DNA of 64,000 bases from Melaminivora suipulveris (lineage in GTDB: Bacteria; Pseudomonadota; Gammaproteobacteria; Burkholderiales; Burkholderiaceae_C): assembly GCF_003008575.1 (NCBI RefSeq), contig NZ_CP027667.1:3620001-3684000 (forward strand), written 5' to 3'. The first letter of the stretch is position 1, and every line of letters starts with the position of its first letter. Below are positions 1-8,939 of this stretch, piece after piece. The notes beneath the pieces are model-generated. The model did not search any database and was not told where the DNA came from. It saw nothing but the letters and a program-made list of their open reading frames with translations. Both the position numbers and the translations under genes were made by a program.

Positions 1-272
1 TGGCCAAGGCGCGCGTGCGTCTGGGGCGAGCCGAACGCATAGCCGCCGCCGTGGAAGTACACGATGCTGCCGTCCTGACCCGCCCAGTGCAGCTCGCGCC
101 GGCGCGCGCGCCCGTGCTCGGCAACGCCGCCCAGCATCAGGCGCGCGAAGTTGCGGCGCTGCTCGGCGGCCTGCTCGCCCAGCGGATGCGCCAGGATGCG
201 CTGCACGATCTGCTGGCGGCTGATGGAACTGCTGCCGAAAAGTGGGGGCACGGCTGGGTCGTGGTTGCTCAC
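1..272 (-). CDS. alpha/beta hydrolase (HSL/esterase type), N-terminal part only
   Basis: Only the first 90 codons are in the window; the gene runs off the left edge. The reading frame opens with GTG at 272, and that GTG overlaps the TGA of aat (GTGA), so it is probably translated by coupling. Near the end of the visible part is HGGGYAFGSP, the oxyanion-hole motif of the hormone-sensitive-lipase branch of alpha/beta hydrolases. The catalytic serine, acid and histidine would lie outside the window. Substrate cannot be read. No signal peptide is seen, so it is probably a cytoplasmic esterase. Confidence 0.75.
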   Translation of the reverse strand, partial: MSNHDPAVPPLFGSSSISRQQIVQRILAHPLGEQAAEQRRNFARLMLGGVAEHGRARRRELHWAGQDGSIVYFHGGGYAFGSPQTHARLG

Positions 273-1060
273 GGCGGGGTCTTGATCGGCAGGCCGTTTT
301 CCCAGGGCAGGGCATGGGCGGCTGGGTCCAGCACCGCATTCCAGTCCTGCGGGTCGAACTGCCAGCGCGGCCCCGGCAGCTGGCGGGCCTGCTCGACGTG
401 CCGCAGGAACTGCGCGCGCGGGATTTCGTGCGCGCCCAGCGAGGCCAGGTGGCGCGTGTTTTGCTGGCAGTCGATGAGCTGCACGCCGCCGCGCCGGCAC
501 AGTCCCACCAGTGCCGCCAGAGCGATCTTTGAAGCATCGGTGGCGTGCGCGAACATGGATTCGCCAAACACCGCGCGGCCGAACGCCACGCAGTACAGCC
601 CGCCCAGCAGGCGCCCGTCCACCCAGGTCTCCACGCTGTGCGCGTGGCCGGCGGCGTGCAGCTCCTCATACGCCCGCACCATCTCGGGCACGATCCAGGT
701 GCCCCCCTGGCCGGCGCGCGGCGTGCCGGCGCAGGTGTGGATGACGGCGGAGAAGTCGTGGTCCACACGCACCTCGCAAGCTGGCGCGGTGCGAAAGCGC
801 TGCAGCGTCTTCTTCAAGGAGCGGTGCAGGCGAAAACCAGCCAGCGGCAGCACCATGCGCGGGTCGGGGCTCCACCACAGGATGGGCTGGCCGTCACTGA
901 ACCACGGAAAGGTGCCCTGCGCGTAGGCGCGGTACAGGTAGCGCAGATCCAGCGCGCCGCCCGCAGCCAGCAGGCCGGGCGCGGGGGAGCCCGGCCCCCA
1001 GCTCGCGCCGGGCGCGGGAAAGTCGTTGGGCGAGGTCAGCCAGGGGAGGGTGTGCGACAC
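269..1060 (-). CDS. aat: leucyl/phenylalanyl-tRNA--protein transferase
   Basis: Transfers Leu or Phe from aminoacyl-tRNA to N-terminal Lys/Arg of proteins, marking them for ClpS/ClpAP degradation (N-end rule) in the cytoplasm. The 263-residue product has the family blocks FPWF (about 51-54), WWSPDPR (62-68), GGLYCVAFGRAVFGESMF and LIDCQQNTRHLASLGA. Length is slightly above the usual 230-250 because of an N-terminal tail rich in Pro and Gly, so a start a few codons further in is possible. Its stop overlaps the start of the hydrolase gene downstream. Confidence 0.95.
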   Translation of the reverse strand: MSHTLPWLTSPNDFPAPGASWGPGSPAPGLLAAGGALDLRYLYRAYAQGTFPWFSDGQPILWWSPDPRMVLPLAGFRLHRSLKKTLQRFRTAPACEVRVDHDFSAVIHTCAGTPRAGQGGTWIVPEMVRAYEELHAAGHAHSVETWVDGRLLGGLYCVAFGRAVFGESMFAHATDASKIALAALVGLCRRGGVQLIDCQQNTRHLASLGAHEIPRAQFLRHVEQARQLPGPRWQFDPQDWNAVLDPAAHALPWENGLPIKTPP

Positions 1061-1133
1061 GGCGTGCCGGTATCGGGAGGAGAGAGGAAGAGGCTTATTT
1101 TCGCCTGCGCCGGCGGAGCATGCCGCCTGTCAC

Positions 1134-1192
1134 TATAAAAACAATAGCTAATCACGTAGACTTTACGCCGGCTCAAGGCGGATTTGATGCAA
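1134..1192 (+). repeat. Comamonadaceae-type intergenic repeat, copy 1
   Basis: A diverged copy of the dispersed element seen at 29410-29474: ATAGCTA near the left end, then TTTACGCCGGCTCAAGGC and GATTTGATGC. It lies just before pncA, and its AAGGCGG could act as a ribosome binding site for an ATG at 1187. This makes the pncA start uncertain by five codons. Confidence 0.55.
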
Positions 1193-1201
1193 AATCGACG
1201 C

Positions 1202-1822
1202 ATGAACGACTCCACTGCCTTGCTGATCGTCGATGCGCAATATGGCTTCATGCCCGGTGGCGGGTTGCCGGTGGCGGACGGCGACGCCATCGTGCCGGTC
1301 ATCAACCGCATCGCGCCGCGCTTTGCCAACGTGGTGCTGACGCAGGACTGGCACCCGGCCGACCACGTCTCTTTCGCCGCCAACCATCCGGGCCGCGCGC
1401 CGTTCGAGACCATCACGTTGCCCTACGGCGAGCAGGTGCTGTGGCCGGTGCACTGCGTGCAGGGCACGCGCGACGCGGCGCTGCACGACGACCTGCGCGT
1501 CGACCACGCGCAACTGGTCATCCGCAAGGGCTTCCGGCAGGGCATCGACAGCTACTCGGCTTTCGTCGAGGCCGACCGCCGCACGACCACCGGGTTGGCG
1601 GCGTACCTGCACGCGCGCGGCATTCGCAGCGTCGTGCTGTGCGGGCTGGCGACCGACTACTGCGTGGCCTGGAGCGCGCTGGACGCCCGCGCCGCCGGGC
1701 TGGAGGCCACCGTCGTCGAGGACGCCTGTCGCGCTATTGACTTGAATGGCTCGCTGGCCCGCGCCTGGGCCGACATGGCGGCCGCCGGCGTGCGGCGCAT
1801 CATGTCGGAGCAGCTCGCCTGA
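1202..1822 (+). CDS. pncA: nicotinamidase (isochorismatase-fold amidohydrolase)
   Basis: Hydrolyses nicotinamide to nicotinate and ammonia in NAD salvage. The 206-residue protein carries the full catalytic triad of the family: Asp11 (in VDAQYGF), Lys109 (VIRKGF) and Cys154 (CGLATDYCV). The metal-binding region is TQDWHPADH (Asp50, His52). ATG 1202 gives the usual N-terminus; an in-frame ATG at 1187 preceded by AAGGCGG is an alternative. The gene is alone, convergent with trpB, 22 bases apart. Confidence 0.93.
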   Translation: MNDSTALLIVDAQYGFMPGGGLPVADGDAIVPVINRIAPRFANVVLTQDWHPADHVSFAANHPGRAPFETITLPYGEQVLWPVHCVQGTRDAALHDDLRVDHAQLVIRKGFRQGIDSYSAFVEADRRTTTGLAAYLHARGIRSVVLCGLATDYCVAWSALDARAAGLEATVVEDACRAIDLNGSLARAWADMAAAGVRRIMSEQLA

Positions 1823-1844
1823 TGCGGCGCTCCGCCGCTTCAAA

Positions 1845-3053
1845 TCAGATCCCCAGTACCTTGGCCACGTAATCCGCGTCCTTGTCGCCGCGCCCCGACA
1901 GGTTGACCAGGATGTGCTGGTCCTTGGGCAAGGTCGGTGCCACGCGCATGGCCCAGGCGACGGCGTGGGCGCTCTCCAGCGCCGGGATGATGCCCTCCAC
2001 GCGCGACAGACGCATGAAGGCATCCAGCGTCTGCTGGTCGTCGGCGATCTCGTACTGCACGCGGCCGATGTCCTTCAGATAGCTGTGCTGCGGGCCGATG
2101 CCGGGGTAGTCCAGGCCCGAGGCGATGCTGTGCACGGCGGATGGCACGCCGGGCGAGTCCTCCAGCACGTAGCACTTCATGCCGTGGATCTCGCCGGGCT
2201 TGCCCATGGTGAGGGTGGCGGCGTGGCGGCCGGCCTTGGCCGTGCCCTCGCCGGCGGGCTCGACGCCGACCAGCTTCACATCCTGATCATTCAGGAACGC
2301 GGTGAAGATGCCCATGGCATTGGAGCCGCCGCCGACGCAGGCCGCGACGTAGTGCGGCAGGCGGCTGTGGCGCGCCTGGAACTGCTCGCGCGCCTCGCGC
2401 CCGACGATGCTCTGGAAGTCGCGCACCATCATCGGGAACGGGTGCGGGCCGACCACCGAGCCGATGGCGTACAGGTACTCCTCGGGGTTGTTCAGGTACT
2501 CCTCGAAGGCGCTGTCCACGGCTTCTTTCAGCGTCGCCGCGCCGCGCGTCACCGGCACCAGCTTGGTGCCCAGGATGCGCATCTTGGTGACGTTGGGGTG
2601 TTCCTTTTCGATGTCCACCTGGCCCATGTGGATCTCGCAGGGGATGCCCACCAGCGCGCAGGCCGTGGCCAGGGCCACGCCATGCTGGCCGGCGCCGGTC
2701 TCGGCAATCACCTTCTTCTTGCCCATGAACCTGGCCAGCAGCGCCTCGCCCAGGCAGTGGTTGATCTTGTGCGCGCCGGTGTGGTTCAGGTCCTCGCGCT
2801 TGAGGTGGATCTGCGCTCCGCCCAGCTGGTCCGACAGGCGCCGGGCGTGGAAGATGGGGCTGGGCCGGCCCACGTAGTCGGCGAACAGCTGCGCCAGCTC
2901 GTCCTGAAAATCTTGGCGCTGGGTGATCTCGGCGTAGGCGGCGTTGATGTCGTCCATCGCCTGCTTCAGGTGCGGCGGCACCAGCTGGCCGCCGTAGGGG
3001 CCGAAGAAACCGGTGGCGTCGGGCATGGGGGCGAACGTGGGCTGTTGGCTCAT
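1845..3053 (-). CDS. trpB: tryptophan synthase beta chain
   Basis: Condenses indole with serine to tryptophan using PLP; normally in an alpha2beta2 complex with TrpA. The 402-residue protein has the PLP lysine in [10 protein letters not shown] (Lys96) and the phosphate-binding loop GGGSNAMG, and length is typical. ATG 3053 ([12 protein letters not shown]) was chosen because the family N-terminus begins near here, although the frame stays open upstream to 3248. No trpA or trpF is adjacent, unlike the usual beta-proteobacterial trpFBA order, so this may be a second, solitary trpB; that is inference. Confidence 0.93.
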   Translation of the reverse strand: MSQQPTFAPMPDATGFFGPYGGQLVPPHLKQAMDDINAAYAEITQRQDFQDELAQLFADYVGRPSPIFHARRLSDQLGGAQIHLKREDLNHTGAHKINHCLGEALLARFMGKKKVIAETGAGQHGVALATACALVGIPCEIHMGQVDIEKEHPNVTKMRILGTKLVPVTRGAATLKEAVDSAFEEYLNNPEEYLYAIGSVVGPHPFPMMVRDFQSIVGREAREQFQARHSRLPHYVAACVGGGSNAMGIFTAFLNDQDVKLVGVEPAGEGTAKAGRHAATLTMGKPGEIHGMKCYVLEDSPGVPSAVHSIASGLDYPGIGPQHSYLKDIGRVQYEIADDQQTLDAFMRLSRVEGIIPALESAHAVAWAMRVAPTLPKDQHILVNLSGRGDKDADYVAKVLGI

Positions 3054-3175
3054 GGTGCGAAAGAACAGGAAGGTGAGGTGGGAAGGAGCAAGCGGGCGGC
3101 GCCGCGCTGCGCCGGCAATTGTGTCCCGGAAACCTGGCCCGGCCTCTGGTGCGGGCGCACGCCAGCCCGGGCCGA

Positions 3176-4003
3176 TTAGCCCAGGCTGCGGCGCACGATG
3201 GCGCGGCTCATCACGCGCATCAGACCCGGCAGGTGCTGCGTCAGCCACGCGGTGGCGCGCGCCTTGAACCCCACCTTGATGAGAAAGCGCCGCCGCGCGA
3301 TGCCGCGCAGCAGGCCCCGGCAGGCCGGACCGACCTCCATGACGCCCGGCATTTCCGCCAGCAGGCGGGTCGTGGGGTGCTCGACCTGCTGCTCATGCGC
3401 CACCATGGGCGTGTGGATGACGCCGGGGCAGCAGACGCTGACGTCGATTCCCAGCGGCAGCAGGTCCAGGTCCAGCGCACGCGCCAGGCCCACCACGCCG
3501 AACTTGGAAGCTCCATAGGCGGCGTAGCCATAGTTGCCCACCAGCCCCGCCAGCGACGCCACCAGCACCAGGTGCCCGCCGGGGCGCAGGTGGCGCACGG
3601 CGACGGCGGCCGTGTTGCGCGAGCCGACCAGGTTGATCTGCACCACGCGGGCGAAGTCGCTGGCGGCCAGGTCAGGGAAGGGCGCGGAGACGAGGATGCC
3701 GGCCGAGTTGACGACCAGATCGGGCGCGCCGACGTCCTGCTGCGCCTGGGCAAAGGCATCGCTCAGGGCCGCCTCGTCGGCCACGTCGGCGGCGTAGCTG
3801 GCAAAGCGCTGCTGCCCGCCCGGCGCAGCAGCGGCGCGCAGCTCACCCTCCACCTGCGGCGCCAGGCGCCGGTTGAAGATGGCGACGCTGGCGCCTTCTC
3901 GCGCCAGCAGCAGGGCGAACTCGCGGCCTTTGCCGCTGCCGCCGCCAGTGATGAACACCGTGCGCGGCGCGCCGTGTTTCCAGTGCAGGGCCATGGCTGT
4001 CAT
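3176..4003 (-). CDS. SDR family NAD(P)-dependent oxidoreductase
   Basis: Short-chain dehydrogenase, 275 residues. Visible are the Rossmann motif TGGGSGKG, the NSAG motif, and the catalytic tyrosine and lysine in YGASK preceded by the catalytic serine in VASLAG. The substrate is not defined by sequence. The start ATG 4003 overlaps the TGA of the upstream GMC dehydrogenase gene (ATGA), so the two are translationally coupled and probably act in one pathway of alcohol or ketone conversion. It is the last gene of the leftward aldehyde dehydrogenase-GMC-SDR operon. Confidence 0.88.
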   Translation of the reverse strand: MTAMALHWKHGAPRTVFITGGGSGKGREFALLLAREGASVAIFNRRLAPQVEGELRAAAAPGGQQRFASYAADVADEAALSDAFAQAQQDVGAPDLVVNSAGILVSAPFPDLAASDFARVVQINLVGSRNTAAVAVRHLRPGGHLVLVASLAGLVGNYGYAAYGASKFGVVGLARALDLDLLPLGIDVSVCCPGVIHTPMVAHEQQVEHPTTRLLAEMPGVMEVGPACRGLLRGIARRRFLIKVGFKARATAWLTQHLPGLMRVMSRAIVRRSLG

Positions 4004-5682
4004 CCCATCAAGCTGGCGGTCGCCGCTGTGGCCGCAGGGGCCGCCACGACAGCCTGCGCGTGCCCGGCCATGCCCCAATCCTGCTTGATCATGTCCGCCC
4101 CCTTCTCGCCAATCATGATGGACGGCGCCATGGTGTTGCCACCCACGATGGCCGGCATGATGGAGCTGTCCACCACGCGCAGGCCCTGCAGGCCGTGCAC
4201 GCGCAGGCGCGCATCGACGACCGCATCGCGCGCATCGGGCCCCATGCGGCAACTGCCCACCGGGTGGTAGTTGGTGCCGGCGACGCGGCGGGCGAACTGC
4301 TCCCAGTCGGCATCGCTTTTGCACTGCGCGGTGCGCAGGTCGCGCCGCACCAGGGTACCCAGAGCGCGGCTTTGCATCACGATGGCGTGCGTGCGCTTCA
4401 GGCCCCGCACCATGGTGTGCAGGTCCTCGCGCTCGCTGAAATAGTTGAATTGCACCTGCGGCGCAGCGCGGGGGTCGCGGCTGGCCAGGCGCACCGTGCC
4501 GCGGCTCTTGGGATGCAGCAGCAGCACATGTACCGACAGGCCGTGCTTGGTGAACACGTCGCGCCCGTGGTTCATGGCCAGGGCGACGACGAACTCATAC
4601 TGGATCTCGGGCATGGGCGAGTCGGGCGACAGGCTCATGAAGCCCGTGACCTCGGCGAAGTTGGTCGCGCACGGGCCGGTGCCGTGCTGCTTCCATTCGG
4701 GCCAGGCGGTGCGCAGCCGGCGCGCGGTGATGGGCCAGTGCGCCACCAGATCCGGGTCCGCCGGGATGTGAAAGCCCAGGATCACGTCCACATGGTCCTG
4801 CAGATGCCTGCCCACGGCCGGCAGCGCCTGCACCACACGGATGCCCAGAGGGCCGAGCCAGTCCGGGTCGCCCACGCCCGACAGCTGCAGCAGCTTGGCC
4901 GACAGGATGCCGCCGCCGGCGACGATCACCTCCCTGGTGGCGCGCAGCTCGCGGCGCTGGCCGCGCTGCTCGATCTCCACCCCCACGGCGCGCTGGCCGT
5001 CGAACACGATGCGCGTGCATTGCGTGTCGCACAGCAGGTGGAAGTTCTCGCGCACGCCCAGCAGCGGGTGCACGTACGCTTTGGCCGTGCCGTAGCGCAC
5101 GCCGTTCTTCATGAAGACCTGGGTGCGGCGCACGCCCTCCTGGCTGGCGCCGTTCAGGTCCGGGTTGTGGCGGATGCCGGACTCCTCGCAGGCCTGGATG
5201 CACAGGTCCTGAAACGGGTTGGCGCTGCGCAGTTCTTCCACCCACATGGGGCCGCCCGTGCCGTGCAACGGGTCGTCGCGAAAGGTCTGGTTGTTCTCGG
5301 ACTTCCTGAAATACGGCAGCACCCCGTCCCAATCCCAGCCGGGGTTGCCCCCGGCCGCCCAGCCGTCGTAGTCCTTGCGGTTGCCGCGCATGTACATCAG
5401 CGTGTTGATGCTGGAGCCGCCCCCCAGCCCCCGGCCCAGCGGGTGGTAGCCGCGCTGGCCGTTCAGGCCGGCTTCGGGCTCGGTCTTCAGGCCGTAGTTG
5501 TTGCTGCTCCTGCGCGGGCCCAGCGCCAGCGCGCCCAGCGCCAGGTTGTCGCCCAGCAGCCCGCGCCGGTCGGGACCGGCCTCCAGCAGGGCCACCTGGC
5601 AGCCGGGTGTCTCGCTCAGGCGCGCGGCCACGGCGCATCCGGCCGGGCCGCCGCCGATCACGATGAAATCGAAGGTCTGCAT
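4000..5682 (-). CDS. GMC family FAD-dependent alcohol dehydrogenase (choline dehydrogenase-like)
   Basis: A 560-residue flavoprotein of the glucose-methanol-choline family. The dinucleotide-binding motif VIGGGPAGCAVAARL is at residues 8-22, and GRGLGGGSSINTLMYMRG matches GMC signature 1. The C-terminal domain contains NYHPVGSCRMG with the catalytic His and ends with VVDSSIMPAIVGGNTMAPS. It most resembles AlkJ/PEG-dehydrogenase/BetA-like enzymes oxidising aliphatic alcohols to aldehydes, with electrons to the membrane chain. The aldehyde dehydrogenase encoded upstream would take the product further. The exact substrate cannot be decided. Confidence 0.9.
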   Translation of the reverse strand: MQTFDFIVIGGGPAGCAVAARLSETPGCQVALLEAGPDRRGLLGDNLALGALALGPRRSSNNYGLKTEPEAGLNGQRGYHPLGRGLGGGSSINTLMYMRGNRKDYDGWAAGGNPGWDWDGVLPYFRKSENNQTFRDDPLHGTGGPMWVEELRSANPFQDLCIQACEESGIRHNPDLNGASQEGVRRTQVFMKNGVRYGTAKAYVHPLLGVRENFHLLCDTQCTRIVFDGQRAVGVEIEQRGQRRELRATREVIVAGGGILSAKLLQLSGVGDPDWLGPLGIRVVQALPAVGRHLQDHVDVILGFHIPADPDLVAHWPITARRLRTAWPEWKQHGTGPCATNFAEVTGFMSLSPDSPMPEIQYEFVVALAMNHGRDVFTKHGLSVHVLLLHPKSRGTVRLASRDPRAAPQVQFNYFSEREDLHTMVRGLKRTHAIVMQSRALGTLVRRDLRTAQCKSDADWEQFARRVAGTNYHPVGSCRMGPDARDAVVDARLRVHGLQGLRVVDSSIMPAIVGGNTMAPSIMIGEKGADMIKQDWGMAGHAQAVVAAPAATAATASLMG

Positions 5683-5726
5683 GCCAGTTTTCCGACTTTT
5701 CTGGTCGTTTAAGCCTCTTGCCGGCG

Positions 5727-5761
5727 TGTTTCAACGATAGTTTGCTATCAATTTTGAAAAA
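5727..5761 (-). repeat. fragment of the Comamonadaceae-type repeat
   Basis: The 86-base gap between the aldehyde dehydrogenase and GMC genes holds CAAAATTGATAGC on the minus strand, the typical left end of the dispersed element. A small hairpin GATAG-TTTG-CTATC is at 5736-5749. The rest of the element is missing. Confidence 0.35.
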
Positions 5762-5768
5762 CGTGCCG

Positions 5769-7211
5769 TCAGGATTTCATGCGCGTCATCACATCCAGGA
5801 TGCGCTGCGGCAGGCCCCGGTACGGCGGCATGAACAAATCCAGCGCGCGCCACGGCCCCTGGCGGAACACCGGGCGCAGCTTGGAGAAGGTGAGGAAGCC
5901 CTCGTAGCCGTGGTAGTGCCCCATGCCGCTCATGCCGGTGCCGCCAAAGGGCAGGTCGTGCATGCTGGCCTGCACCAGCGATTCGTTCAGGCCCACGCCG
6001 CCCGACAGGGTCTGGTCCAGGTAGAAGTCCTGCTCGGCGCGGTCGTCGCTGTACAGGTACAGCGCCAGCGGGCGCGGGCGCTCGGCGATGTAGTCGGCCA
6101 CCTGCTGGCGGTCGCGGTAGGTCAGGATGGGCAGCAGCGGGCCGAAGATCTCGCGCTGCATGACCTGCATGTCGTCGGTGGCGCCCACCACGGCCTGCAG
6201 CGGCATCAGGCGGCGGCGCTCGTCGCCTGCCTGCCCGCCGCACAGGTTGACCAGGCGCGCGCCGCGCTCGTGCGCGTCCTGGCGGATCTGCTGCAGGCGC
6301 TCGTACTGGCGCTGATCGATGATGGCGGTGTAGTCGCCATTGGTGAGGTCGGGGTAGCGGCGCGTGGCCACTTTCTCCGCCTCGCGCAGGAACTCGTCCA
6401 CCCGGCCTTCGGGCAGGAACAGGTAGTCCACCGTGGTGCAGACCTGGCCGGCGTTGATCATCTTGGCCCACAGGATGCGCTCGGCGGCCTTTTTCATCGA
6501 GTAGCCGGGCGCGACGATGGCCGGGGACTTGCCGCCCAGCTCCAGCGTCACCGGCGTCAGGTTGCGCGCGGCGTTGGCCATGACGGCGCGGCCCGTGGCG
6601 GGCGAGCCAGTGAAGAACAGGTGGTCAAACGGCAGCTGGGTGAAGGCCGGGCCGCGCCCGCCGCCGTCGTCGAAGAAAGCCACCTTGTCGGCTGCGAAGT
6701 ACTTCGGCGCCAGCTGCTGGAACAAGGCAGCCGTGTGCCGCGAGTTCTCGCTCATCTTGATCATGGCGCGGTTGCCGGCGGCCAGGGCGCAGACCAGCGG
6801 CTGCAGCGCCATGGCGACGGGGAAGTTCCACGGCACGACGATGCCGACCACGCCCACGGGCTGCGGCACCGTCCAGGCGCTGGCCAGGGGGAATTGCGTC
6901 ACGTCCAGCTTGCGCCGCTGGCGGCGCATCCAGCGGCGCAGGTGGCGGATGGCGTGCAGGCAGGCATCCATGACCTGCAGCAGCTCGGTGGCGCGGGTCT
7001 CGAAGGCGCTGCGGCAGCCGAAATCGGCGTTGACGGCGGCGACGAAGGCGTCCTGGTTCTCGGCCACCAGGGCGTGCAGCGCGCGCAGGTCGGCCGCGCG
7101 CTGCTGGCGCGAGGGGTTGCGCTGGGCGCGCCAGGCAGCTTGCTGGCGGGCCAGGCAGTCGGTGAATTCGGCGGGCATGTCCAGCGCGGCCAGGGGCGGG
7201 GGTGCGTTCAT
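5769..7211 (-). CDS. NAD(P)-dependent aldehyde dehydrogenase (coniferyl-aldehyde dehydrogenase type)
   Basis: Oxidises aldehydes to acids. The 480-residue protein has the catalytic glutamate in TLELGGKSP and the nucleophilic cysteine in NAGQVCTTVDYLF. The family is the shorter CalB-like group, often called coniferyl-aldehyde dehydrogenase, which acts on fatty or aromatic aldehydes. ATG 7211 is preceded by GAGAGGTT, a good ribosome binding site. It leads a leftward operon with the GMC and SDR genes and is divergent from an AraC-type activator gene. The order suggests alcohol to aldehyde to acid oxidation. Confidence 0.9.
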   Translation of the reverse strand: MNAPPPLAALDMPAEFTDCLARQQAAWRAQRNPSRQQRAADLRALHALVAENQDAFVAAVNADFGCRSAFETRATELLQVMDACLHAIRHLRRWMRRQRRKLDVTQFPLASAWTVPQPVGVVGIVVPWNFPVAMALQPLVCALAAGNRAMIKMSENSRHTAALFQQLAPKYFAADKVAFFDDGGGRGPAFTQLPFDHLFFTGSPATGRAVMANAARNLTPVTLELGGKSPAIVAPGYSMKKAAERILWAKMINAGQVCTTVDYLFLPEGRVDEFLREAEKVATRRYPDLTNGDYTAIIDQRQYERLQQIRQDAHERGARLVNLCGGQAGDERRRLMPLQAVVGATDDMQVMQREIFGPLLPILTYRDRQQVADYIAERPRPLALYLYSDDRAEQDFYLDQTLSGGVGLNESLVQASMHDLPFGGTGMSGMGHYHGYEGFLTFSKLRPVFRQGPWRALDLFMPPYRGLPQRILDVMTRMKS

Positions 7212-7265
7212 GGCGGAACCTCTCGTGGGCAAGGCGCCATGCTCGCGCAGACGAGCCCCCAGGTC

Positions 7266-7282
7266 TTGACATTTCGTGACAA
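7266..7282. promoter_or_regulatory. candidate operator between the ALDH operon and araC-type gene
   Basis: TTGACATTTCGTGACAA lies in the 128-base divergent intergenic region. Its halves TTGACA and TGACAA form an imperfect inverted repeat with one mismatch, and they can also be read as two TGACA direct repeats 11 bases apart, one helical turn. This fits an AraC-type binding site, but it is unproven. Confidence 0.4.
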
Positions 7283-7339
7283 TAATTTGGCTTTGCACGA
7301 CAAGCCCCGCCCGGGTTTTCCCTTTCTCGATCGCCTGCG

Positions 7340-8362
7340 ATGACTGTCCTCGTCCGCTCCGCGGCGCTGTCCGGCCTGGACAAGCTGGCCGCCCACCTGC
7401 GCCTGGACCTGCCCGCCCTGCTGCAGCGCTTCGACCTGCCCGCGCAGGCGCTGCGCGAGCCGGATCTGCCGGTGTCCTACCAGGCCTTCATCAACCTGCT
7501 GGAGCACTGCGCCCACGCCGGCCGCTGCCCCGACCTGGGCCTGCGCCTGGCGCAGATGCAGGGCATCGGCGTGCTGGGCCCCGTCGCCGTGCTGCTGCGC
7601 CATGCGGCCACCGTGGGCGATGCGCTGGCGCTGGCCTCGCGCTACCTGTTCGTCCACAGCCCGGCGCTGCGCCTGGCCACGCAGGCCGTGCCCGGCCGGG
7701 CGCAGGAGGTGGATCTGGTGTTCGCCCTCGACGGCGCGGCGCTCACGCCGCGCCCGCAGGTCATGGCGCTGTCGCTGGGCATCATCTGCCAGGGGCTGGC
7801 GGCGCTGACGGACGGGCGCGCCCAGCCCGTGCAGGTGGCGCTGCCCCACGCGCCGGTGGCGCAGCCCGCCGCCTACCGCCAGTCCTACGGCTGCGCGGTG
7901 GTGTTTGGCGCTGCCGCGGCCGCGGTGCGCCTGGCCCAGGCCGACCTGCAGCTGGTGCTGACGGAGAACGACCCGCAGGTCAAGGCGCTGGCGCTGGGCT
8001 ACCTGGAGCAGCTGGCCGGCAGCGCCCGGGCGCCGGTATCGAGCCAGGTGCGCGGCCTGGTGCGCAACCTGCTGGCCGCCGGCCGCGCCGGGCAGGGCGA
8101 CATCGCCCGCGCGCTGTCCATGCACCTGCGCACGCTGCAGCGGCGCCTGCAGGACGAGGGCACGACGTTCGCGCAGCTGGTGGACGAGGTACGGCGCACG
8201 CAGTTCGAGGCCCTGGCGGCCATGCCCGGCGGCCCCAGCCTGACGCAGATCGCGCACATCCTGGGCTATGCCGAGGCGTCGGTGCTGTCGCGCAGCTGCC
8301 GGCGCTGGTTCGGGGCGGCGCCGTCATCCGTGCAGCGGGCGGCCAGGGACGCAGCCGCGTAG
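7340..8362 (+). CDS. AraC family transcriptional regulator (arabinose-binding-domain type)
   Basis: 340 residues. The N-terminal 200 residues match the ligand-binding domain of OruR/AdhR-like regulators (VSYQAFINLLEHCA, GPVAVLLRHAATVGDAL). The C-terminal 90 residues carry the double helix-turn-helix: IARALSMHLRTLQRRLQDEG and then LTQIAHILGYAEASVLSRSCRRWFG. It is divergent from the aldehyde dehydrogenase operon and is most likely its activator, responding to an alcohol or aldehyde; this is inferred from position. Start ATG 7340 leaves a normal N-terminus. Confidence 0.9.
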   Translation: MTVLVRSAALSGLDKLAAHLRLDLPALLQRFDLPAQALREPDLPVSYQAFINLLEHCAHAGRCPDLGLRLAQMQGIGVLGPVAVLLRHAATVGDALALASRYLFVHSPALRLATQAVPGRAQEVDLVFALDGAALTPRPQVMALSLGIICQGLAALTDGRAQPVQVALPHAPVAQPAAYRQSYGCAVVFGAAAAAVRLAQADLQLVLTENDPQVKALALGYLEQLAGSARAPVSSQVRGLVRNLLAAGRAGQGDIARALSMHLRTLQRRLQDEGTTFAQLVDEVRRTQFEALAAMPGGPSLTQIAHILGYAEASVLSRSCRRWFGAAPSSVQRAARDAAA

Positions 8363-8458
8363 CGCCGCAGCGCCTGCGGCGGCTCGGCAGCCCGGCCGGC
8401 AAGTTGGCTGTGGATGCCAAAAAAATTGGCCGAGCGCCCTTGTAAACATCCATGTACC

Positions 8459-8470
8459 ATCCATATGGAT
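8459..8470. promoter_or_regulatory. perfect 12 bp palindrome, candidate operator of the RHH regulator
   Basis: ATCCATATGGAT is a perfect palindrome ending 15 bases before the chosen start of the ribbon-helix-helix gene. A related half site ATCCATGTAC lies directly upstream at about 8448-8457, giving ATCCAT twice about 11 bases apart. Tandem half sites of this kind are typical of autoregulating RHH proteins. Confidence 0.5.
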
Positions 8471-8485
8471 TCCAACAGGATGTTT

Positions 8486-8911
8486 ATGACTGCCCTAACC
8501 ACTACCACCACCAGCACTCCCCGCGCCAGCGATACGGAAAAAATCACCATCAACCTGGGCTACGTCGATCTGGGCCAGATCGACCTGCTGGTCGCCGAGG
8601 GCTTCTACACCAACCGCAGCGACTTCATCCGCACGGCGATCCGCAGCCACCTGGGCAGCCACGGCGAGGCGCTGCGCCAGGTGGTGGCGCGCAAGATGCT
8701 GGTGCTGGGACTACAGCACTTCACGGTGGCTCACCTCAGCCGGGTGCAGGCTGCGGGGGAGACATTGCAGATCCGCGTGCTGGGCCTGGCCAGCATCGCG
8801 CCGGACGTACCGGCCGAGCTGGCCGCCGACACCATCGAATCCATCACCGTGCTGGGCGCCTTCCACGCCAGCCCCGCCGTCCGAGCCGCCCTGGCCGGGC
8901 GCATCCACTAG
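8486..8911 (+). CDS. ribbon-helix-helix (CopG-type) transcriptional regulator
   Basis: 141 residues. After a Thr-rich N-terminus comes EKITINLGYVDLGQIDLLV, the RHH beta strand and first helix, followed by GFYTNRSDFIRTAIRSHL, the second helix with the typical N-R-S-x-F-I-R pattern. The remaining 80 residues are an unassigned C-terminal domain. ATG 8486 was chosen because AGGA ends 5 bases before it; in-frame ATGs at 8465 and 8480 also exist. The next gene, a PHB-depolymerase-like esterase, starts 28 bases downstream and is probably co-transcribed and controlled by this protein. Confidence 0.82.
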   Translation: MTALTTTTTSTPRASDTEKITINLGYVDLGQIDLLVAEGFYTNRSDFIRTAIRSHLGSHGEALRQVVARKMLVLGLQHFTVAHLSRVQAAGETLQIRVLGLASIAPDVPAELAADTIESITVLGAFHASPAVRAALAGRIH

Positions 8912-8939
8912 CGCTCCGCGCGCTGCAAGAAAACCCCTT

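Noticed and set aside
1746-3179. Long open frames antisense to trpB, GMC dehydrogenase, ALDH, uvrB, hscA and other genes
   Set aside because: They mirror real genes on the other strand and arise from the strong GC3 bias; compositions rich in Arg, Ala, His and Gln, with no domain match.
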